Shown: positions 1 through 8,168 of the stretch, in pieces | How positions within the stretch are numbered: the first letter of the stretch is position 1 | Layout: each line of letters opens with the position of its first letter | Source of the DNA: Winslowiella arboricola | Lineage (GTDB): Bacteria > Pseudomonadota > Gammaproteobacteria > Enterobacterales > Enterobacteriaceae | DNA: 64,000 nucleotides | Direction: 5' to 3' | Assembly: GCF_025527015.1 (NCBI RefSeq) | Contig: NZ_JAODIM010000030.1 | Span: 19,678 to 83,677 of the forward strand | Translations under genes and position numbers: made by a program | The notes under the pieces: model-generated | Database searches by the model: none | What the model was told of the DNA's origin: nothing | The model's input: the letters and a program-made list of their open reading frames with translations, nothing else

Positions 1-657
1 TTTCATTCGGAAAAAAGCATACGTAGCGGCCTTCTTTATTCAGAGGTGCTTGGCTGGCTCGATATGGGCCACGCACGCGGGGATGATATTCGTAAGTTGA
101 TGGCGATGTTTGCTGCCGGCGAAGCCAGTGGCGCTAATTATTATCAGGTACGCTATGAACAGACGATGGGATTGAGTCGGTTCGCAACCGGGCGCATGAA
201 TGTTTGGCAGATCAAGAAAGGCAGGACACTTAAGGAAAGGCGCAGCATTGCGCTGGCCATGATGATGAGTACTGCGGTCGCATTTGAAAACTGGCAGTCA
301 ATGCCCTGGTTCAGCTGGTACACAGACAGCGGATTCAGTGGCGAAGATCTTGTATCCAACCTCTTCGGCTTCTACAGAGAACTCTTTCCGCGCATTTACT
401 GGGGGGAGCTGCGGATTGTCAGCAAAGAATCCGCTTTACGCCGGTGGGACCATTATGGACCGATCGGCAGTCATAAGAATAAAGGTTTTTTGCCGCTGCT
501 ATTCCCGGACCCTGCTGACAGGTTCACCTGCAGATGGCCTTACAAAGGCCGACTTCCGCGATTTATGACGCAGGTGACACCATACAAATTTTCCAGTAAT
601 GACGACACCGTGCGGCGCGCCAGTAAAAAGGCCGGGATCATCAACGCATTTGAGTAA
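1..657 (+). CDS. Hypothetical protein, 5'-truncated by window edge (possibly DUF4056-like)
   Basis: The reading frame is open from base 1, so the true start lies outside the window; 218 residues are visible before the TAA at 655. I do not recognise the protein with certainty. The segments GHARGDD near the visible start and GFSGEDLVSNLFGFY in the middle recall the DUF4056 family of uncharacterised, mostly envelope-associated proteobacterial proteins; that assignment is from memory and weak. No membrane segment is visible in the part seen, and several Trp/Tyr-rich stretches suggest a folded soluble or periplasmic domain. The next gene starts 7 bases after its stop, so they are probably co-transcribed. 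In E. coli rmuC lies at this side of udp, so this is accessory DNA. Confidence 0.6.
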   Translation, partial: FHSEKSIRSGLLYSEVLGWLDMGHARGDDIRKLMAMFAAGEASGANYYQVRYEQTMGLSRFATGRMNVWQIKKGRTLKERRSIALAMMMSTAVAFENWQSMPWFSWYTDSGFSGEDLVSNLFGFYRELFPRIYWGELRIVSKESALRRWDHYGPIGSHKNKGFLPLLFPDPADRFTCRWPYKGRLPRFMTQVTPYKFSSNDDTVRRASKKAGIINAFE

Positions 658-664
658 ACAGAGA

Positions 665-1084
665 ATGAAGAAGCTGAAAAAGTTCGCTGCAGCTTGCCTG
701 GTCATCATCATCGGTTTTTTGCTGATTGACTGTAGCATGCAGAAGGTAGCAGAACGGCATGAGGGGTACACTCAGTCGAATATCTGGGCTTATTACTTTT
801 ATACTGACAGTGAGATCAGGAATGCCCCACGCGTGTCGGAATCCTGGCACTTTGCCTTTACTGCACTTGATGGCAGTCTGCCTCGCGAAAGTAGCATTAT
901 CTACAGCTCTGATGCTCGTATAAACGATGTCAAAATTTACCTCACTTCGCTGGGTTTCAGGGAGGTTGCACGGGACGGTCAGTCCGCGAGATGGGAACGG
1001 AAAGGTGAAGTTATGCCGTATTTCACTATTTCCTTCGATCCGGTCACGCATAATCTCACGCTCAGTAGAGCGAGTTTTCGCTGA
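665..1084 (+). CDS. Small membrane-anchored hypothetical protein
   Basis: A 139-residue protein. I chose the ATG at 665 because it directly precedes a classic export/anchor signal: MKKLKKFAAA followed by a hydrophobic run VIIIGFLLI. A cysteine follows (LIDCS), but Asp just before it is atypical for a lipobox, so a single N-terminal membrane anchor is as likely as a lipoprotein. The rest (about residues 30-139) is polar, has no recognised domain, and would face the periplasm. It sits 7 bases after the upstream gene and ends before a strong inverted repeat, so the two look like a two-gene unit. Function unknown. Confidence 0.6.
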   Translation: MKKLKKFAAACLVIIIGFLLIDCSMQKVAERHEGYTQSNIWAYYFYTDSEIRNAPRVSESWHFAFTALDGSLPRESSIIYSSDARINDVKIYLTSLGFREVARDGQSARWERKGEVMPYFTISFDPVTHNLTLSRASFR

Positions 1085-1100
1085 AGCAACAAGCATAATG

Positions 1101-1138
1101 AAGGAATTGCGGCCCGATTTATCGGGCCGCAATTCCTT
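1101..1138. terminator. Perfect 18-bp inverted repeat, probable bidirectional terminator
   Basis: Arms 1101-1118 and 1121-1138 are exact reverse complements separated by only two bases; the core is GGCCCGAT/ATCGGGCC. It lies between the end of the accessory pair (stop at 1084) and the end of udp (1162, opposite strand), the expected place for a shared terminator. There is no long T tract on either side, so termination strength is inferred from stem stability. Confidence 0.65.
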
Positions 1139-1161
1139 GAGTAATCAGCAAGGCTCCCGAG

Positions 1162-1923
1162 TTACAGTAAACGCCGCGCCGCCTCGACCACAATAGTAAC
1201 CGCATCGCTTTCGGTCTGCTTCATGGTAACCGCATCCGGGATCTCTTTCTGCGTACGATTAACAATCACACCCGCAACCATACCGGCGCGCAGACCCTGG
1301 CTGGCGCACATGGTCAGCAGCGTGGCGGATTCCATTTCATAATTCAGCACGCCCATCTGCTGCCACTCTTGCATCGAACCCTGATAGCGGCTGACCACCC
1401 GGCCAGAGAAGGTGTCATAACGCTCCTGACCCGGATAAAAGGTGTCAGAAGACGCGGTAATGCCGATATGGGTTGTCGCGCCTGCCGCTTTCGCCGCCGC
1501 CACCAGCGCGGTGGTGCAGTCAAAATCCGCTACTGCCGGAAACTCCATCGGCGCAAAGTGCAGACTGGCGCCATCGAGACGGACCGAGCCGGTGGTCACC
1601 AGTACATCACCAACATTAATATTGGGCTGAATAGCACCGGTGGTGCCGACACGCAGGAATGTACGTACGCCCAGCTGCGCCAGTTCTTCCACCGCGATAG
1701 AGGTTGAAGGGCCGCCAATGCCGGTTGAGCAGATCACCACCGGTTTGCCATCCAGTTCGGCGCGCCAGCTGGTAAATTCACGATGCGACGCCAGATGAAC
1801 CGGATTGTCCATCAGCGCCGCGATTTTCTTCACCCGCTCAGGGTCGCCGGGAACAATCGCCAGCGTCGCGCCTTGCAGGTCGGCTTTGGTAATACCAAGG
1901 TGGAACACATCTGACTCGGCCAT
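1162..1923 (-). CDS. udp: Uridine phosphorylase
   Basis: Cytosolic enzyme that cleaves uridine with phosphate to uracil and ribose-1-phosphate in pyrimidine salvage. The 253-residue product is full length for the family. Visible phosphate-site elements are GDPERV (Gly26, Arg30), HREF (Arg48) and RVGTTGA (around Arg91/Thr94); the late [10 protein letters not shown] segment is the usual ribose-binding region. The ATG at 1923 has a Shine-Dalgarno AGGAG on the minus strand. The upstream region carries two CRP-type sites 52 bp apart, as expected for a gene of the CytR/CRP regulon. Its neighbour ysgA is divergent, as in E. coli. Confidence 0.97.
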   Translation of the reverse strand: MAESDVFHLGITKADLQGATLAIVPGDPERVKKIAALMDNPVHLASHREFTSWRAELDGKPVVICSTGIGGPSTSIAVEELAQLGVRTFLRVGTTGAIQPNINVGDVLVTTGSVRLDGASLHFAPMEFPAVADFDCTTALVAAAKAAGATTHIGITASSDTFYPGQERYDTFSGRVVSRYQGSMQEWQQMGVLNYEMESATLLTMCASQGLRAGMVAGVIVNRTQKEIPDAVTMKQTESDAVTIVVEAARRLL

Positions 1924-1989
1924 AACAGACTCCTGAAAAAGGGGGAAATAATTTTATGCGCTACTGTAAGCCAGGCAGCGCCAGAATAG

Positions 1990-2005
1990 CGTGATCAGAT
2001 TCACC
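1990..2005. promoter_or_regulatory. Predicted CRP site 1 of udp
   Basis: CGTGATCAGATTCACC matches the CRP consensus TGTGA-N6-TCACA at 8 of 10 positions. Its centre (1997.5) would be at about -41.5 for a start site near 1956, with a TACAGT -10 on the minus strand at 1963-1968. This is class II geometry for udp. Confidence 0.6.
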
Positions 2006-2041
2006 GATAAAAATGAAAGTTACATTCGGAATTAAAAATAT

Positions 2042-2057
2042 TGTGATTTTAATCACA
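2042..2057. promoter_or_regulatory. Predicted CRP site 2 (perfect consensus), udp/ysgA intergenic
   Basis: TGTGATTTTAATCACA is a perfect TGTGA-N6-TCACA. It is centred 52 bp upstream of the first udp site, the spacing known for the E. coli udp promoter where CytR binds between two CRP dimers. It could also affect the divergent ysgA. Confidence 0.75.
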
Positions 2058-2174
2058 TAAACAGGTCGTGTGAGCGAATTTTCCGTTTAACCTCACTGCG
2101 CAGTTATCCGGTCAGATGTTAAAGAGAGTGTCTATAGTTAGCTGATTGCGCTAACGCTTAGCATGGAGAGGACG

Positions 2175-3011
2175 ATGAAAACCGAAGATAACATGGCTCA
2201 AAAGCCAGGCAATAGCGGCTTTGCGCCTGCCGTTTTACCCACCGCTTCGACAACAATTATTACCGACAATGATAACATTCAGTCTGGCGAAACCTCGATA
2301 CCGACGCAGGGCGAGAATATGCCCGCTTTTCACGCCAGACCGAAAAACGCCACGACACCTCTGCCGGTAGTGATGGTGGTACAGGAAATCTTCGGCGTCC
2401 ATGAACATATTCGCGATATCTGCCGTCGGCTGGCGGCCGAAGGCTATCTGGCTATCGCGCCGGAACTTTACTTCCGTGAAGGCGACCCTGCCGACTACGA
2501 CGATATTCCCACACTGTTTAAACAGCTGGTCAGTACGGTGCCTGATGCGCAGGTGCTGGCCGATCTTGATCATGTCGCTAACTGGGCATCGCGCAACGGC
2601 GGCGATATGCGTAATACCGCCATCACCGGTTTTTGCTGGGGCGGGCGTATTTGCTGGCTCTATGCCGCACACAATCCGCAGCTGAAAGCCGCAGTGGCCT
2701 GGTATGGCAAGCTGGTCGGGGAGAAAACGCTGAAGCAACCAAAGCAGCCGCTGGATATCGCAGTCGATCTTACTGCGCCGGTGCTGGGGCTGTATGGCGG
2801 CCAGGATGACAGTATTCCGCAGGAGAGTATTGAGCAGATGCGTCAGGCGCTGCGTGCCGCCAATGCCGATGCGGAAATCGTGGTCTATCCCGATGCCGGA
2901 CATGCGTTTAATGCCGACTACCGCGCCAGTTACCATCAGGAGTCAGCGCAGGATGGCTGGCAACGGATGCTGGCGTGGTTTAAGCGCGCAGGCGTCACGC
3001 CTGAAGTTTAA
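2175..3011 (+). CDS. ysgA: Dienelactone hydrolase family protein YsgA
   Basis: Alpha/beta hydrolase of 278 residues; the true substrate of this enterobacterial family is not established. The nucleophile elbow GFCWGG carries the Cys typical of dienelactone hydrolases, and PDAGHAFNADY near the end carries the catalytic His; EIFGVHEHIRD is the family signature in the first third. I chose the ATG at 2175 over an in-frame ATG at 2163 because GGAGAGG lies just upstream of it with about 6-base spacing. The start is preceded by the udp CRP region; the gene converges on metE. Confidence 0.92.
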   Translation: MKTEDNMAQKPGNSGFAPAVLPTASTTIITDNDNIQSGETSIPTQGENMPAFHARPKNATTPLPVVMVVQEIFGVHEHIRDICRRLAAEGYLAIAPELYFREGDPADYDDIPTLFKQLVSTVPDAQVLADLDHVANWASRNGGDMRNTAITGFCWGGRICWLYAAHNPQLKAAVAWYGKLVGEKTLKQPKQPLDIAVDLTAPVLGLYGGQDDSIPQESIEQMRQALRAANADAEIVVYPDAGHAFNADYRASYHQESAQDGWQRMLAWFKRAGVTPEV

Positions 3012-3015
3012 GCAT

Positions 3016-3039
3016 AAAAAAAGGGGCGCCTGGCGCCCC
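3016..3039 (-). terminator. Rho-independent terminator of metE (shared with ysgA)
   Basis: GGGGCGCC at 3023-3030 pairs with GGCGCCCC at 3032-3039; read on the minus strand the stem is followed by a run of seven T (3016-3022). It lies between the convergent ysgA and metE stops. Confidence 0.8.
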
Positions 3040-3059
3040 GGTAACGACAACACAACACT

Positions 3060-5336
3060 TTACACAGAAACTTTATTCGCTCGCAGGTTCTGCGCGGCTT
3101 TTACCATATTGGCCAGTGCCTGACGGGTTTCCGTCCAGCCACGTGTTTTCAGGCCGCAATCCGGATTAACCCACAGACGTTCAACCGGGATACGCTGCGC
3201 GGCTTTCAGCAGTAACGCTTCCATCCACTCGACGCTGGGTACGTTTGGTGAATGGATGTCATACACGCCAGGACCAATTTCATTCGGATAATCAAAATCT
3301 TCAAACGACTCCAGCAGTTCCATATCGGAGCGCGAGGTCTCGATGGTAATCACGTCCGCATCCAGCGCAGCGATAGAAGCCATGATGTCGTTGAACTCGC
3401 AGTAACACATATGGGTGTGGATCTGAGTTTCATCCTGCGCCACCGCGGCGTTCAACCGGAAGGCATCTACTGCCCATGTCAGATAAGCGGCCCACTCGGA
3501 CTGACGCAGTGGCAGACCTTCACGCAACGCTGGCTCATCAATCTGTATAATACCGATACCGGCTGTTTCCAGATCTTCCACTTCATCACGCAGCGCCAGC
3601 GCAATCTGTCTGGCGATGGTTTCACGTGGCACATCTTCACGCGGGAACGACCAGCACAGAATGGTTACCGGACCGGTCAGCATACCTTTGACCGGTTTTT
3701 CGGTCAGTGACTGGGCATATTTAGCCCACTCAACGGTAATCGCTTCCGGGCGGCTGACGTCGCCGATAATCACCGGCGGTTTAACGCAACGTGAACCGTA
3801 GCTCTGCACCCAACCGTTTTGCGTAAAGACAAAACCATCAAGGTTTTCACCGAAGTATTCCACCATATCATTACGTTCAGCTTCACCATGCACCAGCACA
3901 TCAAGACCCAGCTGTTCTTGCTCCGCCACCGCCTGCTTAATATGTTCCGCGATACCGGTGCGATAGTTGTTGCGGTCGAGATTGCCCTTTTTAAAGTCCA
4001 GACGCAGGCCGCGAATTTCGGTGGTCTGCGGGAAAGAGCCGATAGTGGTGGTCGGCCATGCAGGCAGATTAAAACGCTCACGCTGAGCTTTTGCACGCAC
4101 CTGATAGCAGCTGTCGCGCAGGCTGTCTTTGCTGGTGATCGCCTTTAAACGCTGGCCTACCGCCGCATTATGGACGCGGGATGAGTGACGACGGGCGCGA
4201 ATCGGTGCGCTCCAGGCTTCCAGCGAAGCGGCATCGTTATTGTTCAGAGCCTTAGTCAGCAGTGACAGCTCGCCACACTTTTGCAGGGCGAAGGCGAACC
4301 AGCTTTTCACTTCTTCATCAAGGCGGGTTTCGACACTCAGATCGATTGGGCTGTGCAGCAGTGAACAGGAAGAACCAATCCACAGCTGCTTGCGCTGAGC
4401 TGTCAGCGGTTGCAGACGCTCAAACCAGCTGCTCAGATCGGCACGCCAGACGTTACGGCCATTAATCACGCCGACAGACAGCAGCCACTCGGCTGGCAGT
4501 TTAGCGTTCAGCGCCGCCACATCGTCTTTACCATGCACCAGGTCAATATGCAGACCATTTACCGGTAATTCACGAATGGTATCGATGTTCTGCCCCACGC
4601 TGTCAAAATAGGTGGTCAGCAGCAGTTTAGTCTGCCCCTGCAACGCATCGTACGCTGGTTTAAAGGCATTCAGCCATTCGGCTGGCAGTTCCAGCAGCAG
4701 CGCAGGTTCGTCGATCTGCACCCACTCGATACCGCGTTTTGCCAGTTCAGCCAGTACCTGCTGATACACTGGCAGAATCTCTTTTAGCAGGCTCAGGCGA
4801 TCGAACTGCTCGCCTTTGACTTTACCCAGCCACAGATAAGTTACCGGACCTAACAGTACCGGCTTCACGTTATGGCCCAGCGCCAGCGCTTCGTCGACCT
4901 CATCCAGTAACTGCGTCCAGCTCAGTTTAAATTGCTGACCTTTAACGAACTCCGGCACCATGTAGTGATAGTTGGTGTTAAACCATTTGGTCATTTCTGC
5001 CGCTGCCGCAGGCTCGCCGGCTGGTGCACGGCCACGACCGAGGCGGAACAGGGTATCAAGGTCGACCGAACCGTCTTTATTCTGGTGACGCGCCGGGACA
5101 TTACCCAGCAGCAGGCTGGTGGTCAGCACGTGATCGTACCAGGCGAAGTCGCCAACCGGCAGCAGATCCACACCGGCCTCTTTCTGTTGCTGCCAGTGAC
5201 GAGCACGCAGCTCGCGACCCACAGCCAGTAACTCTTGCTGGGTACTGTTACCCGCCCAGTAGCTCTCTTGCGCTTTCTTTAGTTCGCGACGCAGACCGAC
5301 GCGGGGAAATCCGAGTGTATGGTTCAGAATGCTCAT
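3060..5336 (-). CDS. metE: Cobalamin-independent methionine synthase
   Basis: Transfers the methyl group of 5-methyltetrahydropteroyl-triglutamate to homocysteine, the last step of methionine synthesis, in the cytosol. At 758 residues it is the usual two-barrel MetE length. The C-terminal zinc site is visible as THMCYCEF (His and Cys ligands) and [12 protein letters not shown] (Cys ligand). The N-terminal [15 protein letters not shown] is the family signature. It is divergent from metR, its activator, and the shared intergenic region has met-box-like repeats, so control by MetR activation and MetJ repression is likely. Confidence 0.98.
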   Translation of the reverse strand: MSILNHTLGFPRVGLRRELKKAQESYWAGNSTQQELLAVGRELRARHWQQQKEAGVDLLPVGDFAWYDHVLTTSLLLGNVPARHQNKDGSVDLDTLFRLGRGRAPAGEPAAAAEMTKWFNTNYHYMVPEFVKGQQFKLSWTQLLDEVDEALALGHNVKPVLLGPVTYLWLGKVKGEQFDRLSLLKEILPVYQQVLAELAKRGIEWVQIDEPALLLELPAEWLNAFKPAYDALQGQTKLLLTTYFDSVGQNIDTIRELPVNGLHIDLVHGKDDVAALNAKLPAEWLLSVGVINGRNVWRADLSSWFERLQPLTAQRKQLWIGSSCSLLHSPIDLSVETRLDEEVKSWFAFALQKCGELSLLTKALNNNDAASLEAWSAPIRARRHSSRVHNAAVGQRLKAITSKDSLRDSCYQVRAKAQRERFNLPAWPTTTIGSFPQTTEIRGLRLDFKKGNLDRNNYRTGIAEHIKQAVAEQEQLGLDVLVHGEAERNDMVEYFGENLDGFVFTQNGWVQSYGSRCVKPPVIIGDVSRPEAITVEWAKYAQSLTEKPVKGMLTGPVTILCWSFPREDVPRETIARQIALALRDEVEDLETAGIGIIQIDEPALREGLPLRQSEWAAYLTWAVDAFRLNAAVAQDETQIHTHMCYCEFNDIMASIAALDADVITIETSRSDMELLESFEDFDYPNEIGPGVYDIHSPNVPSVEWMEALLLKAAQRIPVERLWVNPDCGLKTRGWTETRQALANMVKAAQNLRANKVSV

Positions 5337-5393
5337 ATCTTTGTCCTGAATTAAGAGGATTCAAACCGGGCGGGGAAATTAGCTGATTCATTT

Positions 5394-5409
5394 AGCCGTC
5401 CAGATGTTT
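5394..5409. promoter_or_regulatory. Tandem met boxes (MetJ operator) between metE and metR
   Basis: Two adjacent 8-mers, AGCCGTCC and AGATGTTT, each match the MetJ box AGACGTCT at 6 of 8 positions and are in tandem with no gap, the arrangement MetJ needs for cooperative binding. They lie within the 145-bp divergent region of metE and metR. Confidence 0.55.
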
Positions 5410-5481
5410 ACACCGCTATAATGTGCAGGTACTGTATGATCCACAAGCGCAAATTGTTCACTATCGATGTGAAGGACTCTC

Positions 5482-6414
5482 ATGATCGAACTCAAACACC
5501 TGCGGACGTTGCAGGCCTTAAGGAATACAGGCTCTCTGGCCGCGGCCGCTGCACAACTGCATCAAACGCAATCGGCGTTATCGCATCAGTTCAGCGATCT
5601 GGAGCAGCGTCTCGGCTTTCGTCTGTTTGTCCGTAAAAGCCAGCCACTGCGCTTTACGCCGCAGGGAGAGATTATGTTGCAGCTGGCGGAACAGGTACTG
5701 CCGCAAATTCAGCAGGCGTTACAAGCCTGTCATGAGCCGCATCAGACCACGCTGCGTATCGCCATTGAGTGCCATAGCTGTATTCAGTGGCTGACGCCGG
5801 CACTGGATAATTTCCGTCAGAGCTGGCCTCAGGTGGTGATGGATTTCAAATCAGGCGTGACTTTTGATCCGCAACCAGCGCTGCAACAGGGCGAACTGGA
5901 TGTGGTGCTGACGTCCGATATTCTGCCGCGCAGTGGCCTGCACTATACGCCAATGTTTGATTTTGAAGTGCGTCTGGTGCTGGCGCCGGATCATCCGCTG
6001 GCGCAGGCTGAACAGATTTCACCGGAAGATCTGGCCAGTGAAGTGTTAATGATTTATCCGGTGCAGCGTCAGCGGCTGGATATCTGGCGCCACTTCCTGC
6101 AACCGGCAGGCGTCAGTCCGGCGCTGAAAAGCGTCGATAATACGCTGTTGCTGATTCAGATGGTTGCCGCGCGGATGGGTATTGCCGCCCTGCCACACTG
6201 GGTGGTGGAGAGCTTTGAACATCAGGGATTGATTGTCACCCGCACACTGGGCGAAGGTTTGTGGAGCCGTCTGTATGCGGCGGTGCGCGATGGCGAGCAA
6301 CGCCAGCCGGTGGTGGAAGCCTTTGTGCGTTCAGCACGCCAGCATGCCTGCGATCATCTGCCGTTTGTGCGTGATGCCTCGCGTCCGGGCACACAACTGC
6401 CGAGTCTGGCGTAA
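5482..6414 (+). CDS. metR: LysR-type transcriptional activator of methionine genes
   Basis: Homocysteine-responsive activator of metE and related genes. The 310-residue protein has the LysR layout: winged helix-turn-helix in residues 1-60 ([35 protein letters not shown]) and a two-lobed effector domain after about residue 90 ([12 protein letters not shown] is a MetR-typical stretch). The ATG at 5482 is preceded by GAAGGACTCTC, a reasonable ribosome site. It is divergent from metE and immediately followed by a short GC-rich palindrome and then the yehS-like gene. Confidence 0.96.
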   Translation: MIELKHLRTLQALRNTGSLAAAAAQLHQTQSALSHQFSDLEQRLGFRLFVRKSQPLRFTPQGEIMLQLAEQVLPQIQQALQACHEPHQTTLRIAIECHSCIQWLTPALDNFRQSWPQVVMDFKSGVTFDPQPALQQGELDVVLTSDILPRSGLHYTPMFDFEVRLVLAPDHPLAQAEQISPEDLASEVLMIYPVQRQRLDIWRHFLQPAGVSPALKSVDNTLLLIQMVAARMGIAALPHWVVESFEHQGLIVTRTLGEGLWSRLYAAVRDGEQRQPVVEAFVRSARQHACDHLPFVRDASRPGTQLPSLA

Positions 6415-6434
6415 GGGCGGCGTTCTCGCCGGCC
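6415..6434. repeat. GGGCGGCG-type palindrome, copy 1 (degenerate right arm)
   Basis: GGGCGGCGTTCTCGCCGGCC starts at the base after the metR stop codon. It shares the left arm and loop with the copies at 51157, 16299 and 12162 but its right arm has an inserted G. It may serve as a metR terminator. Confidence 0.55.
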
Positions 6435-6488
6435 GTGCCAATGAACGATGCCACTGGCTAACAGCGCTGCAACTTCAGAACCAATGTG

Positions 6489-6494
6489 TATAAT
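6489..6494 (+). promoter_or_regulatory. Predicted -10 box (TATAAT) for the yehS-like gene
   Basis: A perfect TATAAT lies 38 bases before the start codon, within a GTGTATAATG context. No good -35 box is visible at 16-18 bp, so it may be a weak or activator-assisted promoter. Confidence 0.5.
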
Positions 6495-6532
6495 GCGCCA
6501 CATTGCATTTTATTAACTGAAGAGATTTCACT

Positions 6533-7009
6533 ATGACCAACAACGACGTGTTACGCAGCGTGCGCTACATGCTGAATATGAGTGACGCTAAAATGGTCGA
6601 GACACTGGCGCTGGCGGAGAGCGAAGCCACTGTCGAAGAGATGCAGAGCTTTCTGAAAAAAGATGAGGAAGAGGGTTTTCGCGCCTGTCCTGACGTGCTA
6701 ATGGGCTATTTCCTTAACGGCCTGATTTTCTCACTGCGCGGTAAAAGCGAAGAGGCTCCGGTGCCCTCCGTTGAGCGCAAGATGACCAACAATATCATGC
6801 TGAAAAAGCTGCGTGTGGCGTTTAACCTGAAAACCACCGATATCACCGAAATTCTGCAACTGGCTGATTTTTCGGTGTCACAGGCGGAAATTGGTGCCAT
6901 CTTCCGCAAACCTGGCCATAAAAACTATCGCGAGTGCGGCGATCAGATCCTGCGCAACTTCTTAAAAGGGCTGACGATGAAAATCCGCCCGGTTGCCGGC
7001 AAAGCCTGA
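6533..7009 (+). CDS. yehS: DUF1456 family protein, YehS-like
   Basis: A soluble 158-residue protein made of two repeated DUF1456 modules, each starting with a similar pattern: NNDVLRSVRYMLNMSDAKMV (residues 3-22) and NNIMLKKLRVAFNLKTTDI (about 84-102); the second part also has the conserved NYRECGDQILRNFLKGL. The molecular function of this family is not known. A start at 6533 is supported by GAAGAG upstream. In E. coli yehS is at an unrelated locus, so its place between metR and bioP is a rearrangement. Confidence 0.85.
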   Translation: MTNNDVLRSVRYMLNMSDAKMVETLALAESEATVEEMQSFLKKDEEEGFRACPDVLMGYFLNGLIFSLRGKSEEAPVPSVERKMTNNIMLKKLRVAFNLKTTDITEILQLADFSVSQAEIGAIFRKPGHKNYRECGDQILRNFLKGLTMKIRPVAGKA

Positions 7010-7015
7010 CCGATC

Positions 7016-7038
7016 GCGGAGCGGTCTACCCGCTCCGC
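7016..7038. terminator. Hairpin between yehS and bioP
   Basis: GCGGAGCGG (7016-7024) and CCGCTCCGC (7030-7038) form a perfect 9-bp stem with a 5-base loop between two convergent genes. No T tract follows, so it is a probable rather than clear terminator. Confidence 0.5.
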
Positions 7039-7048
7039 TGGCCGTTGC

Positions 7049-7921
7049 CTACACCCCGACCTGCTTACCGATAATCCAGCGTTTATGCACCCACAGTGAG
7101 GCGCAAATCACCGCCGCGCCAATAATAAAACTGCTCCAGTGCGGTTGCTGTTGCCAGATTGCCAGATTCACCAGCAGACCGGCCGGGACATGCATATTGT
7201 TCATGATCCCCAGCGTCCCCGCATCCACCTGGGTCGCGCCGTAGTTCCACATAAAATAGCCCAGCCCTGAAGCCACTACGCCCAGCCAGATCAGAATGCC
7301 CCACTGCAACGAGGTGGTCGGCAGTTTGTTCGCATTGCCCCACAGGCTCCAGGCGACAATCGCCACTATCGCCGCGCCCATATAGAACCACGAGAAGGCG
7401 GTATGCTGCGGCATCGGTCGCACTTCCTGCAAACGCTTGTAACCCACCATACCGATGGCAAAACAGATATTTGCCAGCTGCACCAGCATCAGGCCGAACC
7501 AGAAGTGGTCGCTGACTTTGTCATAACGAATAATCGCCGCACCCAGTACCGCCAGCAGCGCGCTGAGCGCATAGCCCGGACGGATACCGCGCCCGCTCAG
7601 CAGATCGTAAATCAGCGTGATATACAGCGGCGTCAGCACGGTAAACAGCAGGAATTCTGACACGCTGAGATAGATATACGCCTGGAAGCTGAACAGATAC
7701 ATAATCCCCAGCTGCATTGCGCCTGCCACCATATACAGCAGCAGCGTCGACAGCTTATGGCCACGCCAGCGCAGAAATGGCAGAAACACCAGCGCTGCCA
7801 GTCCGACGCGCATCAGCACCGAAAACCAGCTATCAACCTGCCCTGCCAGATACTCGCCAATCAGACTAAATGAAAACGCCCAAAGAATGGTGGTGATAAT
7901 CAGTAATGCCACAGTAAGCAC
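7049..7921 (-). CDS. bioP: Biotin transporter BioP (YigM), EamA family
   Basis: Inner-membrane protein of 290 residues with about ten hydrophobic helices in the two-EamA arrangement (residues 5-130 and 145-280). It closely matches the E. coli biotin importer YigM/BioP along its length, e.g. LLIITTILWAFSFS at the start, LLFTVLTPLYITLIYD in the first half and GTLGIMNNMHVPAGLLVN near the end. Its position near metR/metE agrees with E. coli except for the inserted yehS gene. The substrate is inferred from orthology. Confidence 0.92.
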   Translation of the reverse strand: MLTVALLIITTILWAFSFSLIGEYLAGQVDSWFSVLMRVGLAALVFLPFLRWRGHKLSTLLLYMVAGAMQLGIMYLFSFQAYIYLSVSEFLLFTVLTPLYITLIYDLLSGRGIRPGYALSALLAVLGAAIIRYDKVSDHFWFGLMLVQLANICFAIGMVGYKRLQEVRPMPQHTAFSWFYMGAAIVAIVAWSLWGNANKLPTTSLQWGILIWLGVVASGLGYFMWNYGATQVDAGTLGIMNNMHVPAGLLVNLAIWQQQPHWSSFIIGAAVICASLWVHKRWIIGKQVGV

Positions 7922-8073
7922 TCGTCAAAAAAAGGAGAGGCTAGTGTAACCGATTGCTGTCAGCCAGCAGCAACTTCGTGGTTGACAACTGAACAGATAA
8001 GCAACAAATAAAATGTTGGTTTGAGAACGTTTTGGCTATTATTGACACAAAATTGTAATAAAACTGAAACATT

Positions 8074-8089
8074 TGCGTGGTTACTCACA
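8074..8089. promoter_or_regulatory. Predicted CRP site of glpT
   Basis: TGCGTGGTTACTCACA matches TGTGA-N6-TCACA at 8 of 10 positions. Its centre (8081.5) is 41.5 bp upstream of the start site predicted from a TATTCT -10 at 8111-8116 (start near 8123), the geometry of a class II CRP promoter. glpT is CRP-dependent in E. coli. Confidence 0.5.
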
Positions 8090-8115
8090 GTCCGGAATCG
8101 CTTTTGCTCCTATTC

Positions 8116-8135
8116 TTTGCGCGAAATGGAACATT
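8116..8135. promoter_or_regulatory. Predicted GlpR operator of glpT
   Basis: The 20 bases match the GlpR operator consensus (WATGTTCGWT-AWCGAACATW, recalled from the literature) at about 15 of 20 positions, with the right half GGAACATT best conserved. It overlaps the predicted transcription start, fitting repression by the glycerol-3-phosphate repressor. Confidence 0.4.
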
Positions 8136-8168
8136 TACAGCGGCGAAAACGACCATCGGAGTCTTTTT

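Noticed and set aside
2235..2936. 233-residue frame antisense to ysgA
   Set aside because: A shadow of a GC-rich coding region; no start signal or family match. The same holds for long antisense frames at 9583-10269 (yigL) and 13554-14186 (recQ).
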